From the NCBI RefSeq assembly GCF_028610625.1, contig NZ_JAQQWU010000002.1, positions 248,001 through 312,000 of the forward strand: a stretch of DNA of 64,000 bases. The letters run 5' to 3'. Within the stretch, counting starts at the first letter, position 1, and each line of letters starts with the position of its first letter. The notes beneath the pieces are model-generated. The model had not been told where the DNA came from. It saw only the letters and a list, made by a program, of their open reading frames with translations, and ran no database searches. Below are positions 1 to 8,495 of the stretch, piece after piece. This DNA comes from Guptibacillus spartinae. GTDB taxonomy: Bacteria; Bacillota; Bacilli; Bacillales; Guptibacillaceae. The translations under genes and the position numbers were made by a program.

Positions 1-444
1 TTTCGTGAAAAACCCATCCGTTTTAGCTACAGGAACAACAAGAATTGTATGAAGACCCATTCGATTTCCTCCAACAACATCTGTGAAAATCTGATCTCCT
101 ATGACAACTGTCTCTTCTGCTCTAAGCTTCATATCTTTTAAAGCTTTGCGAAACGCTTTTGTCATCGGCTTCCTAGCTTCATATATAAAGGGTACCTCTA
201 CAGGAGAAGCAAATTTCTCCACTCTGGTCCTATTATTATTCGAAACGATGGTAACAAGAATATCTTCATCACTCATTTGTTGAAACCATTTTAATAGTTC
301 AGGGGTAGCATCTGCACGATCCCATTCCACAAGTGTGTTATCAAGGTCAGTGATAATGCCTTTTACACCCCGTTCTTTTAGTAGCTTCGGACTAATCTGA
401 AAGATGTCTTGCACATGTTCATTTGGTAGAAACGTATTTAGCAA
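1..444 (-). CDS. yqeG: YqeG family HAD phosphatase (3' end cut by window edge)
   Basis: HAD superfamily subfamily IIIA phosphatase. Near the N terminus is the nucleophile motif DLDNTLVEWD, followed by SNNN (motif II), a KPMTKAFR segment (motif III lysine) and GDQIFTDVVGGN (motif IV acids). The sequence follows B. subtilis YqeG closely from the first residues (LNTFLPNEHV) onward. The start is a TTG at 444 with AGGAG eight bases upstream, because no ATG fits. The C terminus lies outside the window. In B. subtilis yqeG sits beside sda and precedes yqeH, and the sda neighbour is conserved here. The physiological substrate is not known to me. Confidence 0.93.
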   Translation of the reverse strand, partial: MLNTFLPNEHVQDIFQISPKLLKERGVKGIITDLDNTLVEWDRADATPELLKWFQQMSDEDILVTIVSNNNRTRVEKFASPVEVPFIYEARKPMTKAFRKALKDMKLRAEETVVIGDQIFTDVVGGNRMGLHTILVVPVAKTDGFFTK

Positions 445-585
445 ATTGCAACACTCCTAGTATTAGTGACATCCCTATTGTATCAATATTTTCATTACGC
501 ACAACTATTAACTTACAAACATATTCAATGAAAAATAACGATATGAAATCAAAATTTTTCGACAAATAATGTCATTTCCAAAAGT

Positions 586-685
586 TGTGGATAACATTAC
601 TAACATCATTAAACCATTTAGCCATTGTAAATAAGTAAGATATAAACACTATACCCACAAATTATCCACTCTTAACTGTGGATAA
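586..685. promoter_or_regulatory. DnaA-box cluster upstream of sda
   Basis: Three close matches to the DnaA box TTATCCACA lie within 100 bp: TGTGGATAA at 586-594, TTATCCACT at 662-670 and TGTGGATAA at 677-685. The two outer boxes are perfect and the middle one has one mismatch. In B. subtilis sda is transcribed from a DnaA-activated promoter with several such boxes, so the cluster very likely couples sda expression to replication status. The region 445-799 holds no other gene. Confidence 0.85.
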
Positions 686-799
686 CGGAACGGTTGTTCT
701 ATAAATCGTTCCATGGTAAGCTAACTGCAAATAAAAGATCCACATACAAATTATGCGGAGTAATCGGAGAATAGAACCTTATTTTGGAGGTGCATAATC

Positions 800-943
800 A
801 TGGAGAAGTTATCAGATGACTTGTTGATTGAATCCTTTTATAAGGCAAAGGAACTTAAACTTAGTAGCGAATTCATTCACCTTATTCAACGAGAGATCCA
901 GAGACGTAGACTTGATAAACAAGTATCGCTCATAGGAATCTAA
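800..943 (+). CDS. sda: Sda, checkpoint inhibitor of sporulation kinase
   Basis: A 47-residue protein starting MEKLSDDLLIESFYKAKELK, nearly the length of B. subtilis Sda and alike along its whole length, including the two-helix hairpin with the KLSDELLIESY-type N terminus and an IQREIQRR second helix. Sda binds the dimerisation/phosphotransfer domain of KinA and KinB and blocks phosphorelay signalling when replication is active or perturbed. The ATG at 800 follows a TTGGAGG ribosome-binding site. Upstream DnaA boxes supply the expected control, and a terminator follows directly. Confidence 0.95.
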   Translation: MEKLSDDLLIESFYKAKELKLSSEFIHLIQREIQRRRLDKQVSLIGI

Positions 944-948
944 CATTT

Positions 949-982
949 GCCAACCTTGATTTTATCTAGGGTTGGCTTTTTG
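949..982. terminator. Shared terminator of sda and the convergent lipoprotein gene
   Basis: Inverted repeat GCCAACC/GGTTGGC with a 14-base loop, followed by TTTTTG on the plus strand. The stop codon of the convergent gene lies inside the loop. Confidence 0.75.
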
Positions 983-1441
983 TTTATTTTCCTTAAAATA
1001 ACTTCCCCACGTAGACTCCCACTCTTCACTACTAACTTCATTTTCTTCCTTCATTTTCTTTGCACTTCTATATTGATGAGGCTCTGTTAAGAAAACAGCG
1101 GCCACTCCTTCAGCCTGTAGTAAGTCATGGTACTTTGATAGCAAAGAATCAACATCTCTTCGCTTATAAGCAAAAGGTTTTATTGCAACAACTGTTTGCT
1201 TATCACGAGACAGAATAATGACATCATTAATAGCTGATTCATTTTTCATCGTTTTTCGTATAACTTCTATAGAACTCCTTGGACTATGTTCTTTCAATAA
1301 CGCGGCTCCAAGTGGTTCAACTTCAATCGCCCTAAAATACTCTCTTGGTTCGAATGGTGACGGATCCTCGGATTTATATACGCTTTGACAGGCCGTCAAT
1401 AACATAATAATAGGAAAAAGAATAGAAATGGATTTTATCAT
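962..1441 (-). CDS. Predicted lipoprotein, function unknown
   Basis: A 159-residue protein with a lipoprotein signal: a charged N terminus (MIKS), a hydrophobic stretch, and the lipobox LLTAC with Cys at about residue 18. The mature part is charged and soluble. A segment around residues 75-115 (INDVIILSRDKQTVVAIKPF and a following helix) faintly recalls YhcN/YlaJ-type sporulation lipoproteins, but I cannot assign the family. I chose the ATG at 1441 because GGGG lies seven bases upstream; a longer frame to 1510 would put an unlikely 23-residue extension before the signal peptide. It is convergent with sda and divergent from the mrp operon. Confidence 0.7.
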   Translation of the reverse strand: MIKSISILFPIIMLLTACQSVYKSEDPSPFEPREYFRAIEVEPLGAALLKEHSPRSSIEVIRKTMKNESAINDVIILSRDKQTVVAIKPFAYKRRDVDSLLSKYHDLLQAEGVAAVFLTEPHQYRSAKKMKEENEVSSEEWESTWGSYFKENKQKANPR

Positions 1442-1619
1442 GTGTATTCCCCTTTCGCAAATAGAATCGGCGTTGTTTGGAAAACTTATACGAGAAAGTT
1501 GTATTTTCAAACATGAAAAGTTGATAAATGTGTCGGTTTTTGATTACAATTGAGTTATTGCAATATGAGTTCATTTGAACTTTTATCATATTGAGCATTA
1601 GTGGGGAGGTTTTTGTAGA

Positions 1620-3962
1620 ATGCTTCATGCAGCTGTCTTGCTACCTTTTCTGGCAGCGTTTTTCATCCCGTTGATTTATCGGGGCGTGAAACAAGTCCAT
1701 TTAGGATGGTTTGTTCTTTTAGTTCCGATTCTTTTGTTCGGGTATTTTCTAACATTTATAAAGGGAGTTATGCAGGGTGTACATACACTAAAGACGTTTG
1801 AGTGGATTCCTTCACTTGGCGTGAACGTTACATTCTATATTGATGGTCTTGGCCTATTTTTCGCGCTTTTGATCACTGGAATTGGGTCGCTCGTCGTCCT
1901 TTATTCCATCTATTATTTAAGTAAAGCGGAAAAGCTTGGCCATTTTTATGTTTATCTCCTATTGTTTATGGGAGCTATGCTCGGAGTTGTGTTATCAGAC
2001 AATTTATTTGTCCTCTATACCTTCTGGGAACTAACGAGCATTTCATCATTTCTACTTATTGGCTACTGGTACCAAAGAGAAAAATCGACTTCAGGCGCCC
2101 TTAAGTCCATGATGATTACTGTATTCGGTGGGCTTGCCATGCTAGGTGGCTTTTTATTAATGGCCGACATTACAGGAACGGCAAGTATTCGAGGAATTAT
2201 TGAAAATGGGGAAATGATTGTTAACTCTCCTCTCTTTCCATTCATCCTTATACTAGTTCTTCTTGGAGCCTTTACAAAATCGGCTCAATTTCCATTTCAT
2301 ACGTGGTTACCGGATGCTATGGAAGCACCTACGCCAGTCAGTGCCTTCTTACATTCGGCTACAATGGTTAAAGCAGGGATCTATCTCGTTGCCAGGTTAA
2401 GCCTTGTCTTTGCTGGAACGGATCTTTTCTTTTTAATTGTTAGTGGCTTTGGCCTACTTACACTTTGTTGGGGTTCCTATATGGCCGTTACACAAACCGA
2501 TTTGAAAGCGATTCTTGCCTATTCCACGATCAGTCAACTTGGAATGATTATGGCGATGTTAGGTTTTGGAACCGAGTTAGCTATTCTTGCTGCCGTATTC
2601 CACATTTTAAACCATGCAACATTTAAAGGAAGTCTATTCATGGTCGCAGGTATCATTGATCATGAAACGGGTACGCGGGATATTAGAAAGCTGGGCGGGC
2701 TATTTACATTCATGCCGATTACCGCCTTATTAGCTTTCTTTGGTACATTTTCAATGGCCGGTTTCCCGCTTCCATTTTTAAACGGATTCTTAAGTAAAGA
2801 AATGTTTTTTGATTCATCACTTCATTTCGAAGATGCTTCCACAATTGTTGAAGCAGTATCACCTTTCTTCCCATATTTTGCTGTTGGTGGGAGTATTTTC
2901 ACTTTTGTGTATTCCATCATGCTTTTCTTCCGTACGTTTACTGGAAAACAGCGTGGGACATTATCGAAGCAACCACATGAAGCACCGATCGGAATGCTTC
3001 TTTCACCTATGATTCTTGTTCTGCTAGTCGTTATCATTGCGTTTATTCCGGACGCATTTGGTCATGCACTTCTATCGCCTATGGTCGATGCTGTTAACGG
3101 ATCAGTAGGAGAGACTCATATTAAATTCTGGCATGGCTTTGGACCAGCGCTTTATATGAGCCTTTCTGTCCTTATTCTAGGTACTGCTTTGTACCTTGCC
3201 CGAGAAAAGTGGCAGCACATCTATAAAGCTTTCCCTGGTAAATTATCGGCTGCAAAAGCTTATGACGGACTCATAAATGGGTTGCTCCGCGGCTCAAGAA
3301 AACTAACAAACGGATATATGACGGGTTCTCTTCGTCATTACATGATTTACATTTTCGTCTTCTTTATCGCATTAGTTGGTATCACTATGAGCGTAACTGG
3401 CGGCTTTCAAATAAACTACAATGATCTGGCACCAATCGCTGTACCGGAAGTAATGATTGCGATCGTCATGGCCGGTGCTGCTTTCGCTACGGTCTTTATG
3501 AAGAATCGCATTGCAGCCATTTTAGTTCTTGGAATCGTTGGATATGGACTTTCGCTTCTATTCGTCTTTTTCCGAGCACCAGATTTAGCCCTCACTCAGC
3601 TTATTGTTGAAACAGTCACTGTCGCTTTATTTTTACTTTGTTTTTATCACTTACCTAACTTTGATAAAAAGAAAGAATCCAAAAGAACCAATGCCGTTAA
3701 CTGGGTTATTTCGATATCAGTCGGTGTTCTTGTCACAATGGTTGGTATCGCTTCTCATAGCACAAAGCTTTTTGAACCGATCTCCGATTATTTCCTAAAG
3801 AACTCTTATAAATTAGGCGGAGGAGACAACGTGGTTAACGTCATTCTTGTTGACTTCCGTGGACTTGATACGATGCTTGAAATCCTTGTACTTGGACTAG
3901 CCGCTCTTGGGATTTATACAATGATTAAACTTCGTCCGGGTAAGAAGGAGGGAAATGATTAA
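1620..3962 (+). CDS. mrpA: Mrp Na+(Li+)/H+ antiporter subunit A
   Basis: A 780-residue, multi-spanning membrane protein with a NuoL/ND5-like core (to about residue 500). It has the conserved acidic helix (FYTFWELTSISSF), the lysine helix (FPFHTWLPDAMEAPTPVSAF) and HILNHATFKGSLF. The C-terminal part contains the MbhD-like RAPDLALTQLIVETVTVALF segment and the MbhE-like segment ending in VILVDFRGLDTMLEILVLGLAALG. The length is close to B. subtilis MrpA, so it is not a fusion with MrpB. It is the first gene of an operon with GGGGAGG upstream, and its stop overlaps the mrpC start (TAATG). MrpB, normally next, is absent. Confidence 0.96.
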   Translation: MLHAAVLLPFLAAFFIPLIYRGVKQVHLGWFVLLVPILLFGYFLTFIKGVMQGVHTLKTFEWIPSLGVNVTFYIDGLGLFFALLITGIGSLVVLYSIYYLSKAEKLGHFYVYLLLFMGAMLGVVLSDNLFVLYTFWELTSISSFLLIGYWYQREKSTSGALKSMMITVFGGLAMLGGFLLMADITGTASIRGIIENGEMIVNSPLFPFILILVLLGAFTKSAQFPFHTWLPDAMEAPTPVSAFLHSATMVKAGIYLVARLSLVFAGTDLFFLIVSGFGLLTLCWGSYMAVTQTDLKAILAYSTISQLGMIMAMLGFGTELAILAAVFHILNHATFKGSLFMVAGIIDHETGTRDIRKLGGLFTFMPITALLAFFGTFSMAGFPLPFLNGFLSKEMFFDSSLHFEDASTIVEAVSPFFPYFAVGGSIFTFVYSIMLFFRTFTGKQRGTLSKQPHEAPIGMLLSPMILVLLVVIIAFIPDAFGHALLSPMVDAVNGSVGETHIKFWHGFGPALYMSLSVLILGTALYLAREKWQHIYKAFPGKLSAAKAYDGLINGLLRGSRKLTNGYMTGSLRHYMIYIFVFFIALVGITMSVTGGFQINYNDLAPIAVPEVMIAIVMAGAAFATVFMKNRIAAILVLGIVGYGLSLLFVFFRAPDLALTQLIVETVTVALFLLCFYHLPNFDKKKESKRTNAVNWVISISVGVLVTMVGIASHSTKLFEPISDYFLKNSYKLGGGDNVVNVILVDFRGLDTMLEILVLGLAALGIYTMIKLRPGKKEGND

Positions 3963-4300
3963 TGGAAATCATCATGTCTATACTTGCAGGTATGCTTTTT
4001 ACTGCAGGAGTGTATATGATTTTGCAGAAACAAATTCTTAAAATCATTATCGGTACGGCACTTTTGTCCCATGGGGCTCACCTATTTATTATTACAATGG
4101 GAAAATTGAATCGAGGAAAACCACCGATTCTATCTGAGGGAGTAACGAACTATGTTGATCCACTTCCACAGGCACTTATTCTAACTTCCATTGTTATTAG
4201 CTTCGGTGTGACTTCATTTCTTCTTGTGCTAGCGTATCGAACGTACCAAACGAATGGTACCGATAATATGGAGAAATTGAGGGGTAATGAAAATGAGTAA
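3962..4300 (+). CDS. mrpC: Mrp antiporter subunit C
   Basis: A 112-residue NuoK/ND4L-like membrane protein with three predicted helices. MrpC features are clear: GTALLSHGAHLFIITMGKL, the YVDPLPQALILTSIVISFG segment, and the following helix with FLLVLAYRTY. The gene starts on the last base of the mrpA stop codon, so translation is probably coupled. The position directly after mrpA, with no mrpB in between, is the odd feature of this operon. Confidence 0.96.
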   Translation: MEIIMSILAGMLFTAGVYMILQKQILKIIIGTALLSHGAHLFIITMGKLNRGKPPILSEGVTNYVDPLPQALILTSIVISFGVTSFLLVLAYRTYQTNGTDNMEKLRGNENE

Positions 4301-5774
4301 CTTAGCAATACTTCCAATTTTATTGCCGCTCTTAACAGGGATTATTCTTGTATTCTTGAATAAGCGGTTACCACTTGTACGATTGATTACACGCATTATG
4401 GTTTTAGTCAATCTTGCTGTTGTTTCCATCATTGCCTTTAATGTTATTCAAAATGGTACCATCGTATTAAAAGCAGGTGATTGGACTGTGCCTTATGGCA
4501 TCGTTCTTGTAGCTGACCCACTTGCTATGCTACTCGTCGTAACAGCGAATCTCATTTCGGTTGCATGTGCTTTCTATGCGTTTAAATCATTGGATGAACA
4601 TCGTGAAAGATACTACTTCTATCCGCTTTTTCAGCTTCTAATCGCAGGGGTAAGCGGGGCCTTTTTAACAGGAGACTTGTTTAATTTATTCGTATTCTTT
4701 GAAGTTCTCCTGATTGCATCATATGGGTTGATTGTTCTTGGAGGTACAAAAGAGCAGTTTAGAGAATCATTTAAGTACATTATTATTAACTTGTTCTCTT
4801 CCATGCTCTTTGTTACAACCGTATCTTTTCTTTACGCAGTAGTTGGAACGGTAAATATGGCCCAATTGGCAGAACGGGTAGGAGAAGTTCAACAAGATGG
4901 CGTGTTAACTACCATCGCTATTCTCCTCCTTATCGTATTTGCTACTAAGGGTGCCCTCTTCCCACTCTATTTCTGGTTACCTAAGTCTTATACTGTTCCA
5001 CCAACCGTAATATCAGCGTTATTTGGGGCGCTTCTCACAAAAGTAGGAGTTTACTCGATCCTCAGGGTATTCTCGTTAATTTTTGTCTACAACCTGTCTG
5101 TTACGCATCAGATTTTATTGATACTCGCAGGTTTTACGCTTGTTTTTGGTGTAATTGGTGCTTTGTCAACGAACAATGTCCAACTCATTATCGCCTACAA
5201 CATTATTCCAGCGGTAGGCTATATGATTCTAGGCATTGGCGTTTTCTCAGCCACTGCACTCGCAGGCACGGTTTATTATCTTCTCCATGATATGATTATA
5301 AAAGCAGCGCTCTTCTTTCTTGTGGGTGCTATGGTTGCTTATTCCGGCACTTCAGATTTAAGAAAAATGGGCGGCATTATTAAAAATCAACCACTACTTG
5401 GTTGGCTCTTTTTCATTGCCGCTCTTGCACTTGCAGGTTTACCACCATTTAGTGGATTTATCGGTAAGCTTTTGATTCTAAGAGGAGCATTTGAAGAAGG
5501 TCATTATGTACTGGGCGTAATTGGTTTAGTGACAAGTCTATTAATTCTCCTATCTGTTATTCGAATCTTCATCAATGGATTCTGGGGCGAGCCTAAATCG
5601 GAATACGTATCAAATGGAAATCCCGTTCAAGGTAAAATCTTACCAGCGGCATTTTTATTGGTATTCACCGTATTACTTGGACTAGGGGCAGAGTTTGTGT
5701 ATCCGACTGTCCAAACCATTGCAGATCAAATGATTGATCCAATAAACTACATTGATTCCGTTATGAAGGAGTAG
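4293..5774 (+). CDS. mrpD: Mrp antiporter subunit D
   Basis: A 493-residue, 14-helix NuoM/N-like subunit. Visible signatures are the glutamate helix FVFFEVLLIASYGLIVLG, the lysine helices TKGALFPLYFWLPKSYTVPP and LLHDMIIKAALFFLVGAM, and the late LAGLPPFSGFIGKLL motif common to complex I antiporter-like subunits. These charged residues are expected to form the proton/cation path together with MrpA. The start chosen is the ATG at 4293, eight bases after GAGGGG; an ATG six bases earlier sits too close to the ribosome-binding site. The gene overlaps mrpC slightly. Confidence 0.96.
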   Translation: MSNLAILPILLPLLTGIILVFLNKRLPLVRLITRIMVLVNLAVVSIIAFNVIQNGTIVLKAGDWTVPYGIVLVADPLAMLLVVTANLISVACAFYAFKSLDEHRERYYFYPLFQLLIAGVSGAFLTGDLFNLFVFFEVLLIASYGLIVLGGTKEQFRESFKYIIINLFSSMLFVTTVSFLYAVVGTVNMAQLAERVGEVQQDGVLTTIAILLLIVFATKGALFPLYFWLPKSYTVPPTVISALFGALLTKVGVYSILRVFSLIFVYNLSVTHQILLILAGFTLVFGVIGALSTNNVQLIIAYNIIPAVGYMILGIGVFSATALAGTVYYLLHDMIIKAALFFLVGAMVAYSGTSDLRKMGGIIKNQPLLGWLFFIAALALAGLPPFSGFIGKLLILRGAFEEGHYVLGVIGLVTSLLILLSVIRIFINGFWGEPKSEYVSNGNPVQGKILPAAFLLVFTVLLGLGAEFVYPTVQTIADQMIDPINYIDSVMKE

Positions 5775-5779
5775 ATGGC

Positions 5780-6256
5780 ATGCCTATACAAATTATAATC
5801 AACCTAATCATTGCCGTTCTCTGGATGTTCCTTTTTGAAAGCTATTCGTTTAGTACGTTTTTTATCGGCTATTTATTTGGTATCGGACTGCTTCTTTTAA
5901 TGGAGCGGTTTATACCAGATCGCTTTTATTTTTATCGTCTCTGGGCGATTATCAAATTGTTATTCTTGTTTATTAAAGAATTGATTATGGCGAATATACA
6001 AGTCGTGAAACTTGTCTATAGTCCTAAGCATAAAATGAATCCTGGTATTATCGAAGTTCCTATTGACGTTCGCACAAACTGGGAAATTACTATGCTCGCC
6101 AATTTAATCACCCTAACTCCCGGTACGTTAACCGTATCCGTCGCGCCAGACAACATGCATATCTATATTCATGCGATGGATGCTCCTGATGCTGACGAAG
6201 TGATTAAAGAAATTAAAGGAACATTTGAGAAAGCCATTATGGAGGTGACAAGATGA
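5780..6256 (+). CDS. mrpE: Mrp antiporter subunit E
   Basis: A 158-residue protein with two or three N-terminal membrane helices and a cytoplasmic domain. Typical MrpE segments are VVKLVYSPKHKMNPGIIEVP, ANLITLTPGTLTVSV and a C-terminal IYIHAMDAP. MrpE is needed for full assembly or activity of the antiporter complex in other Bacillus species. It follows mrpD after five bases and overlaps mrpF by four (ATGA). Confidence 0.95.
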   Translation: MPIQIIINLIIAVLWMFLFESYSFSTFFIGYLFGIGLLLLMERFIPDRFYFYRLWAIIKLLFLFIKELIMANIQVVKLVYSPKHKMNPGIIEVPIDVRTNWEITMLANLITLTPGTLTVSVAPDNMHIYIHAMDAPDADEVIKEIKGTFEKAIMEVTR

Positions 6257-6543
6257 GCTCCCTTCTATCTACTGTATCAACAATCTGTATCGTCATTATT
6301 GCGATTTCTACCTTGTTCTTACTATACCGTGCGATAAAAGGACCTTCTAATCCTGATCGGGCAGTTGCACTAGATACAATTGGAATCAACCTAATGGCAA
6401 TAGCTGGAATTCTAGCGATTAAGCTAGAGACTGCCTATTTCAATGATATTATTCTTCTCATTGGAATACTTGCTTTTATAGGAACAGTAGCTATTGCTAA
6501 ATTCTTGGAAAAGGGTGTTATCATTGAAAGAAGTCGTGATTAG
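6253..6543 (+). CDS. mrpF: Mrp antiporter subunit F
   Basis: A 96-residue protein with three predicted helices. The MrpF/PhaF signature YRAIKGPSNPDRAVALDTIG and the following ETAYFNDIILLIGILAFIGT are both present. It is translationally coupled to mrpE by an ATGA overlap and itself overlaps the start of mrpG. Confidence 0.95.
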   Translation: MSSLLSTVSTICIVIIAISTLFLLYRAIKGPSNPDRAVALDTIGINLMAIAGILAIKLETAYFNDIILLIGILAFIGTVAIAKFLEKGVIIERSRD

Positions 6544-6880
6544 CATTTTCATGCTTATCGGTACGTTTTTCCTTTTTTCTGGGGCGCTAGGAATATTTCG
6601 ACTTCCTGACGTATACACTCGTCTACACGCTGCATCTAAAAGTGCAACGCTAGGAGTTGCAGGAATTCTTATTGCTGCTTTCCTTTATTTTATTTTCAAA
6701 GAACAAATGGTGAGCGGTAAGCTTATTTTGGGAATTATTTTCATCCTTATGACAGCACCGGTCTCTGGACATATGATTTCTAGAGCAGCCTATCAAAAAG
6801 GAGTCCCTTTATGGGAAAAAACGAAGAGAGATGACCTCGATACTGCACAACAAAAAAAAGCAAGCACAAACAAGGGATAA
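6524..6880 (+). CDS. mrpG: Mrp antiporter subunit G
   Basis: A protein of about 118 residues with three helices and the MrpG signature GIFRLPDVYTRLHAASKSAT followed by LGVAGILIAA. The best start is TTG at 6524, six bases after AAAGGGTG and inside the end of mrpF; GTG at 6515 is the alternative. The charged C-terminal tail (KRDDLDTAQQKKA) is usual for the family. It is the last gene of the operon, and a strong hairpin overlaps its stop codon. Confidence 0.93.
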   Translation: MKEVVISIFMLIGTFFLFSGALGIFRLPDVYTRLHAASKSATLGVAGILIAAFLYFIFKEQMVSGKLILGIIFILMTAPVSGHMISRAAYQKGVPLWEKTKRDDLDTAQQKKASTNKG

Positions 6881-6906
6881 CCCCTTTGCGTGCTTGCTTT
6901 TTTTAA
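6860..6906 (+). terminator. Terminator of the mrp operon
   Basis: GCAAGCAC/GTGCTTGC arms, with an inner AAGGG/CCCTT extension, are followed by seven T residues. Confidence 0.9.
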
Positions 6907-6916
6907 AAGAGCAATT

Positions 6917-7075
6917 CTAACATCTGTAATTTGCATAATAATAGTATCCTCCGCCGATCACAAGCAATAAAACAAGTAGTACAACGATTAAAGCAAAGTA
7001 CCCTCCTCCATAGCCTGGATATGGATATGGGTATGGCGGATAGGGATAACCACAGCCAGGATAGCCGTAACTCAT
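6917..7075 (-). CDS. YjcZ-family small membrane protein
   Basis: A 52-residue protein: a Gly/Tyr/Pro-rich N terminus (MSYGYPGCGYPYPPYPYP), one hydrophobic helix (FALIVVLLVLLLVIGGGYYY) and a short tail. This is the pattern of the YjcZ/sporulation-associated small proteins of Bacillaceae, which typically read SYGYG...GFALIVVLFILLIIVG. The ATG at 7075 has AGGAGG directly upstream with six bases spacing. It stands alone and is convergent with the mrp operon. Its role is unknown; related proteins are reported in spores. Confidence 0.85.
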   Translation of the reverse strand: MSYGYPGCGYPYPPYPYPYPGYGGGYFALIVVLLVLLLVIGGGYYYYANYRC

Positions 7076-7262
7076 ACGCCCCCTCCTTTTCTCCCTTAGG
7101 CATTCTTCTGCTAGATAGTATAGTCTATGAATGACTCGAATAAGATGTATGGACATTGGCGGAGTTTTCTAAATTCATCACTACCGCTGTTCATCTCTTT
7201 CCTAATGCTCTACAATTAAGAGGGATATAAAGCCTTGGAATTACTAAAAGGGGTCGATACCA

Positions 7263-8381
7263 ATGACAACATCAACGAAAACCATAACACCCAGCTATGA
7301 CCCATGGGAAGCCTATATGGATGTTGAAGAATACGGAAGTATGGTTCTTTCCAATATTGAACTAACAACAACTACATTATGCAACATGCGGTGTGAGCAC
7401 TGTGCAGTAGGTTATACTCTTCAACCCAAAGATCCTGATCCGCTTCCACTGGATCTTCTGACTAGTAGACTGGACGAAGTAGAAAAACTTCGTGCACTAA
7501 GCATTACAGGTGGCGAGCCTATGCTATCTATGAAATCGGTGAAGCAGTATGTGGCACCACTACTTAAATACGCACATGATCGAGGTGCTCGTACGCAAAT
7601 CAATTCAAACTTAACGCTTGACCGCAAGCGATATGATTTGATTTTGCCTTATTTGGACGTCTTACATATTTCGCATAACTATGGAAGCATTGACGATTTT
7701 ACGGATATTGGTTTTGCGGTAATGGATCGCAAACCTGCCCTCGCTCAGCGTGAAGCTTATTTTCATCGAATGGTTGAAAATGCAAAAGATTTAACCTCTA
7801 GAGGGGTTATCATTTCAGCAGAGACCATGATTAATCGAAGAACCCTTCCAAATATCGTAAGCATTCACAATCAAATTGCAGAGATGGGCTGTCAAAGGCA
7901 TGAAATCCATCCAATGTACCCATCAGATTTTGCATCTGGTCTTGATATTGCTTCACTAGAAGAAATTCGTGAAGGGATACATCGCCTATTAGATGAACGC
8001 GATCCGGACGTCTGGTTATTATTTGGTACACTTCCGTTTTACCCATGTAGCTCAAATCCAGAAGATCTTAACCTTCTTGAAAGACTATACGCTGAGCCAA
8101 ATGTAACTGTTCGAAATGACCCGGATGGTCGATCAAGATTAAATATGAATATTTTCGATGGAGAGATCATTGTGACAGATTTTGGTGACACTCCTACACT
8201 TGGTAACATTAAAAACACAAATTTAAATGACGCTTACCAAAAATGGCGGGATAGCAAGATCTCCAAAAGCATCAGCTGTCATTGTCCAGCAGTTAAATGT
8301 CTTGGACCAAATCTACTTGTAAAAGATGCTTATTACAAAAATGTTAATTTTTCACAAAAAGAAACGAATATCACCCTCTAA
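7263..8381 (+). CDS. yfkAB: Radical SAM protein YfkAB
   Basis: A 372-residue radical SAM enzyme with the cluster motif C40-NMR-C44-EH-C47 and the TGGEP glycine-rich SAM contact. The C-terminal motif SCHCPAVKC (C339, C341, C346) gives the CxCxxxxC that defines the YfkAB family, described in B. subtilis as adjoining yfkA and yfkB reading frames. Here it is one intact frame. The C-terminal cysteines probably bind a second Fe-S cluster. The reaction and substrate are unknown. The ATG at 7263 follows AAAGGGG. It is monocistronic, with a terminator directly after the stop. Confidence 0.9.
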   Translation: MTTSTKTITPSYDPWEAYMDVEEYGSMVLSNIELTTTTLCNMRCEHCAVGYTLQPKDPDPLPLDLLTSRLDEVEKLRALSITGGEPMLSMKSVKQYVAPLLKYAHDRGARTQINSNLTLDRKRYDLILPYLDVLHISHNYGSIDDFTDIGFAVMDRKPALAQREAYFHRMVENAKDLTSRGVIISAETMINRRTLPNIVSIHNQIAEMGCQRHEIHPMYPSDFASGLDIASLEEIREGIHRLLDERDPDVWLLFGTLPFYPCSSNPEDLNLLERLYAEPNVTVRNDPDGRSRLNMNIFDGEIIVTDFGDTPTLGNIKNTNLNDAYQKWRDSKISKSISCHCPAVKCLGPNLLVKDAYYKNVNFSQKETNITL

Positions 8382-8407
8382 ACCTCCACTTTTGGGGGTT
8401 TTTTTTC
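8381..8407 (+). terminator. Terminator after yfkAB
   Basis: AACCTCC/GGGGGTT stem (one G-T pair) followed by a run of T. Confidence 0.85.
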
Positions 8408-8442
8408 TCATTTTTTATTCTATAAGCAAAATCAGCTTTCAC

Positions 8443-8476
8443 ATTACGATAGATAGGGTATAATACCTATCGTAAT
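8443..8476 (+). promoter_or_regulatory. Operator-like palindrome over the SGNH-hydrolase promoter
   Basis: A perfect 10-bp inverted repeat, ATTACGATAG (8443-8452) and CTATCGTAAT (8467-8476), flanks a TATAAT -10 element at 8459-8464. A TTTCAC/TTCACA element lies 15-16 bp upstream as a weak -35. There is no T run, so it is not a terminator. The layout suggests a repressor site covering the promoter of the next gene. The regulator is unknown. Confidence 0.55.
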
Positions 8477-8495
8477 CAATAGGAGTGTGATATTC

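Noticed and set aside
1374-1628. Minus-strand frame of 84 codons between the lipoprotein gene and mrpA
   Set aside because: It overlaps the lipoprotein signal region in another frame, has no ribosome-binding site, and its composition is not protein-like.
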